Shown: one piece after another, positions 22,267 through 23,501 of the stretch
Layout: each line of letters begins with the position of its first letter
Position numbering within the stretch: position 1 is the first letter of the stretch
Origin: an uncultured Clostridia bacterium
GTDB lineage: Bacteria > Bacillota > Clostridia > Oscillospirales > CAG-272
Length of the DNA stretch: 23,501 nucleotides
Assembly: GCA_904502015.1 (NCBI GenBank)
Contig: CAJGEA010000010.1
Span: 1 to 23,501, forward strand
Reading direction: 5' to 3'
Notes under the pieces: model-generated
Told to the model about the DNA's origin: nothing
The model's input: the letters and a program-made list of their open reading frames with translations, nothing else
The model's database searches: none
Made by a program: the position numbers and the translations under genes

Positions 22267-23501
22267 TTACAGTCCCAAACGCTTGGCGGCATCCTCGCGC
22301 ATCTTGTACTTGAGGATCTTACCGGCGGCGTTCATGGGGAAGCTCTCCACGAACTCAATGTAGCGCGGCACCTTGTGGCGCGCCATGTGCTCGAGGATAT
22401 AGGTACGCATCTCCTCAACGGTCATTTCCTCGCCGTCCCTCAGAATGATGCACGCCATGATCTCCTCGCCGTACTGCTTATCGGGTACGCCGATGACCTG
22501 CACGTCACGCACCTTGGGATGGGTGTAGATGAACTCCTCGATCTCCTTGGGGTAGATGTTCTCGCCGCCGCGGATGATCATATCCTTGAGTCGGCCCGTG
22601 ATGAGGTAGTTGCCCTCGGGGGTACGGCAGGCAAGGTCGCCCGTGTGGAGCCAGCCGTCGGCGTCGATGGTATCGGCGGTCGCGTTGGGCATCTTGTAGT
22701 AGCCCTTCATGATGTTGTAGCCGCGCGCCACGAACTCGCCGTTGACGCCGTCGGGGCAATCCAGTCCCGTCTCAGGGTCAATGATCTTGCACTCCACGTT
22801 GGCAAAAGCACTGCCCACGGTCTCGGTGCGAACCTCAAGGGAATCGTAGTAGCTGCTCATAGTACATCCGGGAGCGGCCTCGGTCTGACCGTAGACCGAC
22901 ACGATCTCGGTCATGTTCATGACCACGGTTGCCTTCTTCATCAGGTCAGCAGGACAGTTCGCACCTGCCATGATACCGATGCGCATGTGAGAGAAATCGG
23001 TCTTGGCAAAGTCCTCGTGCTGCATCATGGCGATGAACATGGTAGGCACGCCGTTGAAGGCGGTGATGCGCTCGTTATGCACGCAGGCCAGCGCAGGCTT
23101 GGGAGAAAAATACGGCAGGGGGTACATGGTGGCACCGTGGGTCATAGAGGCGGTCATGGACAACACCATGCCGAAGCAATGGAACATAGGCACCTGGATC
23201 ATCATGCGATCCGCGGTGGACAGCTCCATGTGGTCACCGATGTACTTACCGTTGTTGACGACGTTGTAGTGGGTGAGCATAACGCCCTTGGGGAAGCCCG
23301 TCGTACCCGAGGTATACTGCATATTGCACACGTCGTCCTTGTCCACGGCGGCGGCCATGCGCCAGACCTCCTCCACGGGGACCTGGGAGGCGCGGGAAAG
23401 GGACTCGTTCCACTCAAGGCATCCCTTCCAGCGGTAACCAACCGTAATGACGTTGCGGAGGAAGGGCAAGCGGCGGGCGTGGAGCGCCATGCCGGGCTTG
23501 A
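22267..23501 (-). CDS. Acyl-CoA synthetase, AMP-binding (C-terminal part, cut by window edge)
   Basis: ANL-superfamily ligase that activates a carboxylic acid as acyl-AMP and transfers it to CoA. About 411 residues are present and the frame is open to the window edge, so the N-terminus is missing; the internal ATG at 23490 is not the start. Motifs: P-loop YTSGTTGFPKGVMLTH; VYGQTEAAP; DGWLHTGDLA; hinge GRLKDMIIRGGENIYPKEIEEF; and catalytic Lys in NAAGKILKYKM near the end. The pattern is that of medium/long-chain fatty-acyl-CoA synthetases (FadD/AcsF-like) rather than acetyl-CoA synthetase, but the acyl chain cannot be told from the sequence. A stem follows the stop. Confidence 0.93.
   Translation of the reverse strand, partial: KPGMALHARRLPFLRNVITVGYRWKGCLEWNESLSRASQVPVEEVWRMAAAVDKDDVCNMQYTSGTTGFPKGVMLTHYNVVNNGKYIGDHMELSTADRMMIQVPMFHCFGMVLSMTASMTHGATMYPLPYFSPKPALACVHNERITAFNGVPTMFIAMMQHEDFAKTDFSHMRIGIMAGANCPADLMKKATVVMNMTEIVSVYGQTEAAPGCTMSSYYDSLEVRTETVGSAFANVECKIIDPETGLDCPDGVNGEFVARGYNIMKGYYKMPNATADTIDADGWLHTGDLACRTPEGNYLITGRLKDMIIRGGENIYPKEIEEFIYTHPKVRDVQVIGVPDKQYGEEIMACIILRDGEEMTVEEMRTYILEHMARHKVPRYIEFVESFPMNAAGKILKYKMREDAAKRLGL

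Overview
The window looks like chromosomal DNA of a G+C-rich member of the Bacillota (class Clostridia), probably an uncultured gut lineage of the Oscillospirales/Christensenellales kind. The evidence is the miaB-ricA-mutS-mutL gene order known from Bacillus, a YerC/YecD-type TrpR-family regulator, a short HisG with a separate HisZ subunit, near-consensus sigma-A promoters, strong Shine-Dalgarno sites and dispersed hairpin repeats between genes. I cannot name the genus from the sequence alone.

Layout. Positions 1-12,883 are read on the minus strand: the 5' part of asnS at the left edge; a tgt - clan-D glycoside hydrolase - HAD phosphatase cluster; a small membrane protein directly behind mutL; then mutL, mutS, a RicA/YlbF-family protein and miaB, going upstream. 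Positions 12,884-13,169 are a divergent intergenic region with two consensus promoters (TTGACA-N17-TATAAT), one for miaB and one for the histidine operon. Positions 13,170-21,171 are a plus-strand histidine operon: yerC-like regulator, hisZ, hisG, hisD, hisC, hisB, hisH, hisA, hisF, hisIE. After a bidirectional terminator the minus strand resumes with an Amidohydro_2-type hydrolase and an acyl-CoA synthetase cut by the right edge.

How the genes work together. The operon encodes every histidine-biosynthesis enzyme from ATP + PRPP to histidine except histidinol-phosphate phosphatase, and it begins with its probable own repressor. Palindromic operator candidates lie over and just behind the promoter. 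miaB and ricA act in tRNA ms2i6A modification and Fe-S/RNA-processing functions, mutS/mutL in mismatch repair, and tgt in queuosine insertion into tRNA.

The most unusual content is between genes. I see at least four structured repeat types: (1) a two-hairpin element present four times (A-D), whose stems are kept by compensating base changes and whose GGGGC hairpin always faces the neighbouring gene; (2) a two-hairpin unit (CCCTCTC...CTCTCCC/GGGAGAG) found as two inverted pairs, arranged tail-to-tail at one site and head-to-head at the other; (3) a string of short hairpins joined by ATTTCAC in front of mutS; (4) a roughly 280-bp foldback element between tgt and the small membrane protein. No tRNA, rRNA, CRISPR array, transposase gene or obvious riboswitch was seen.
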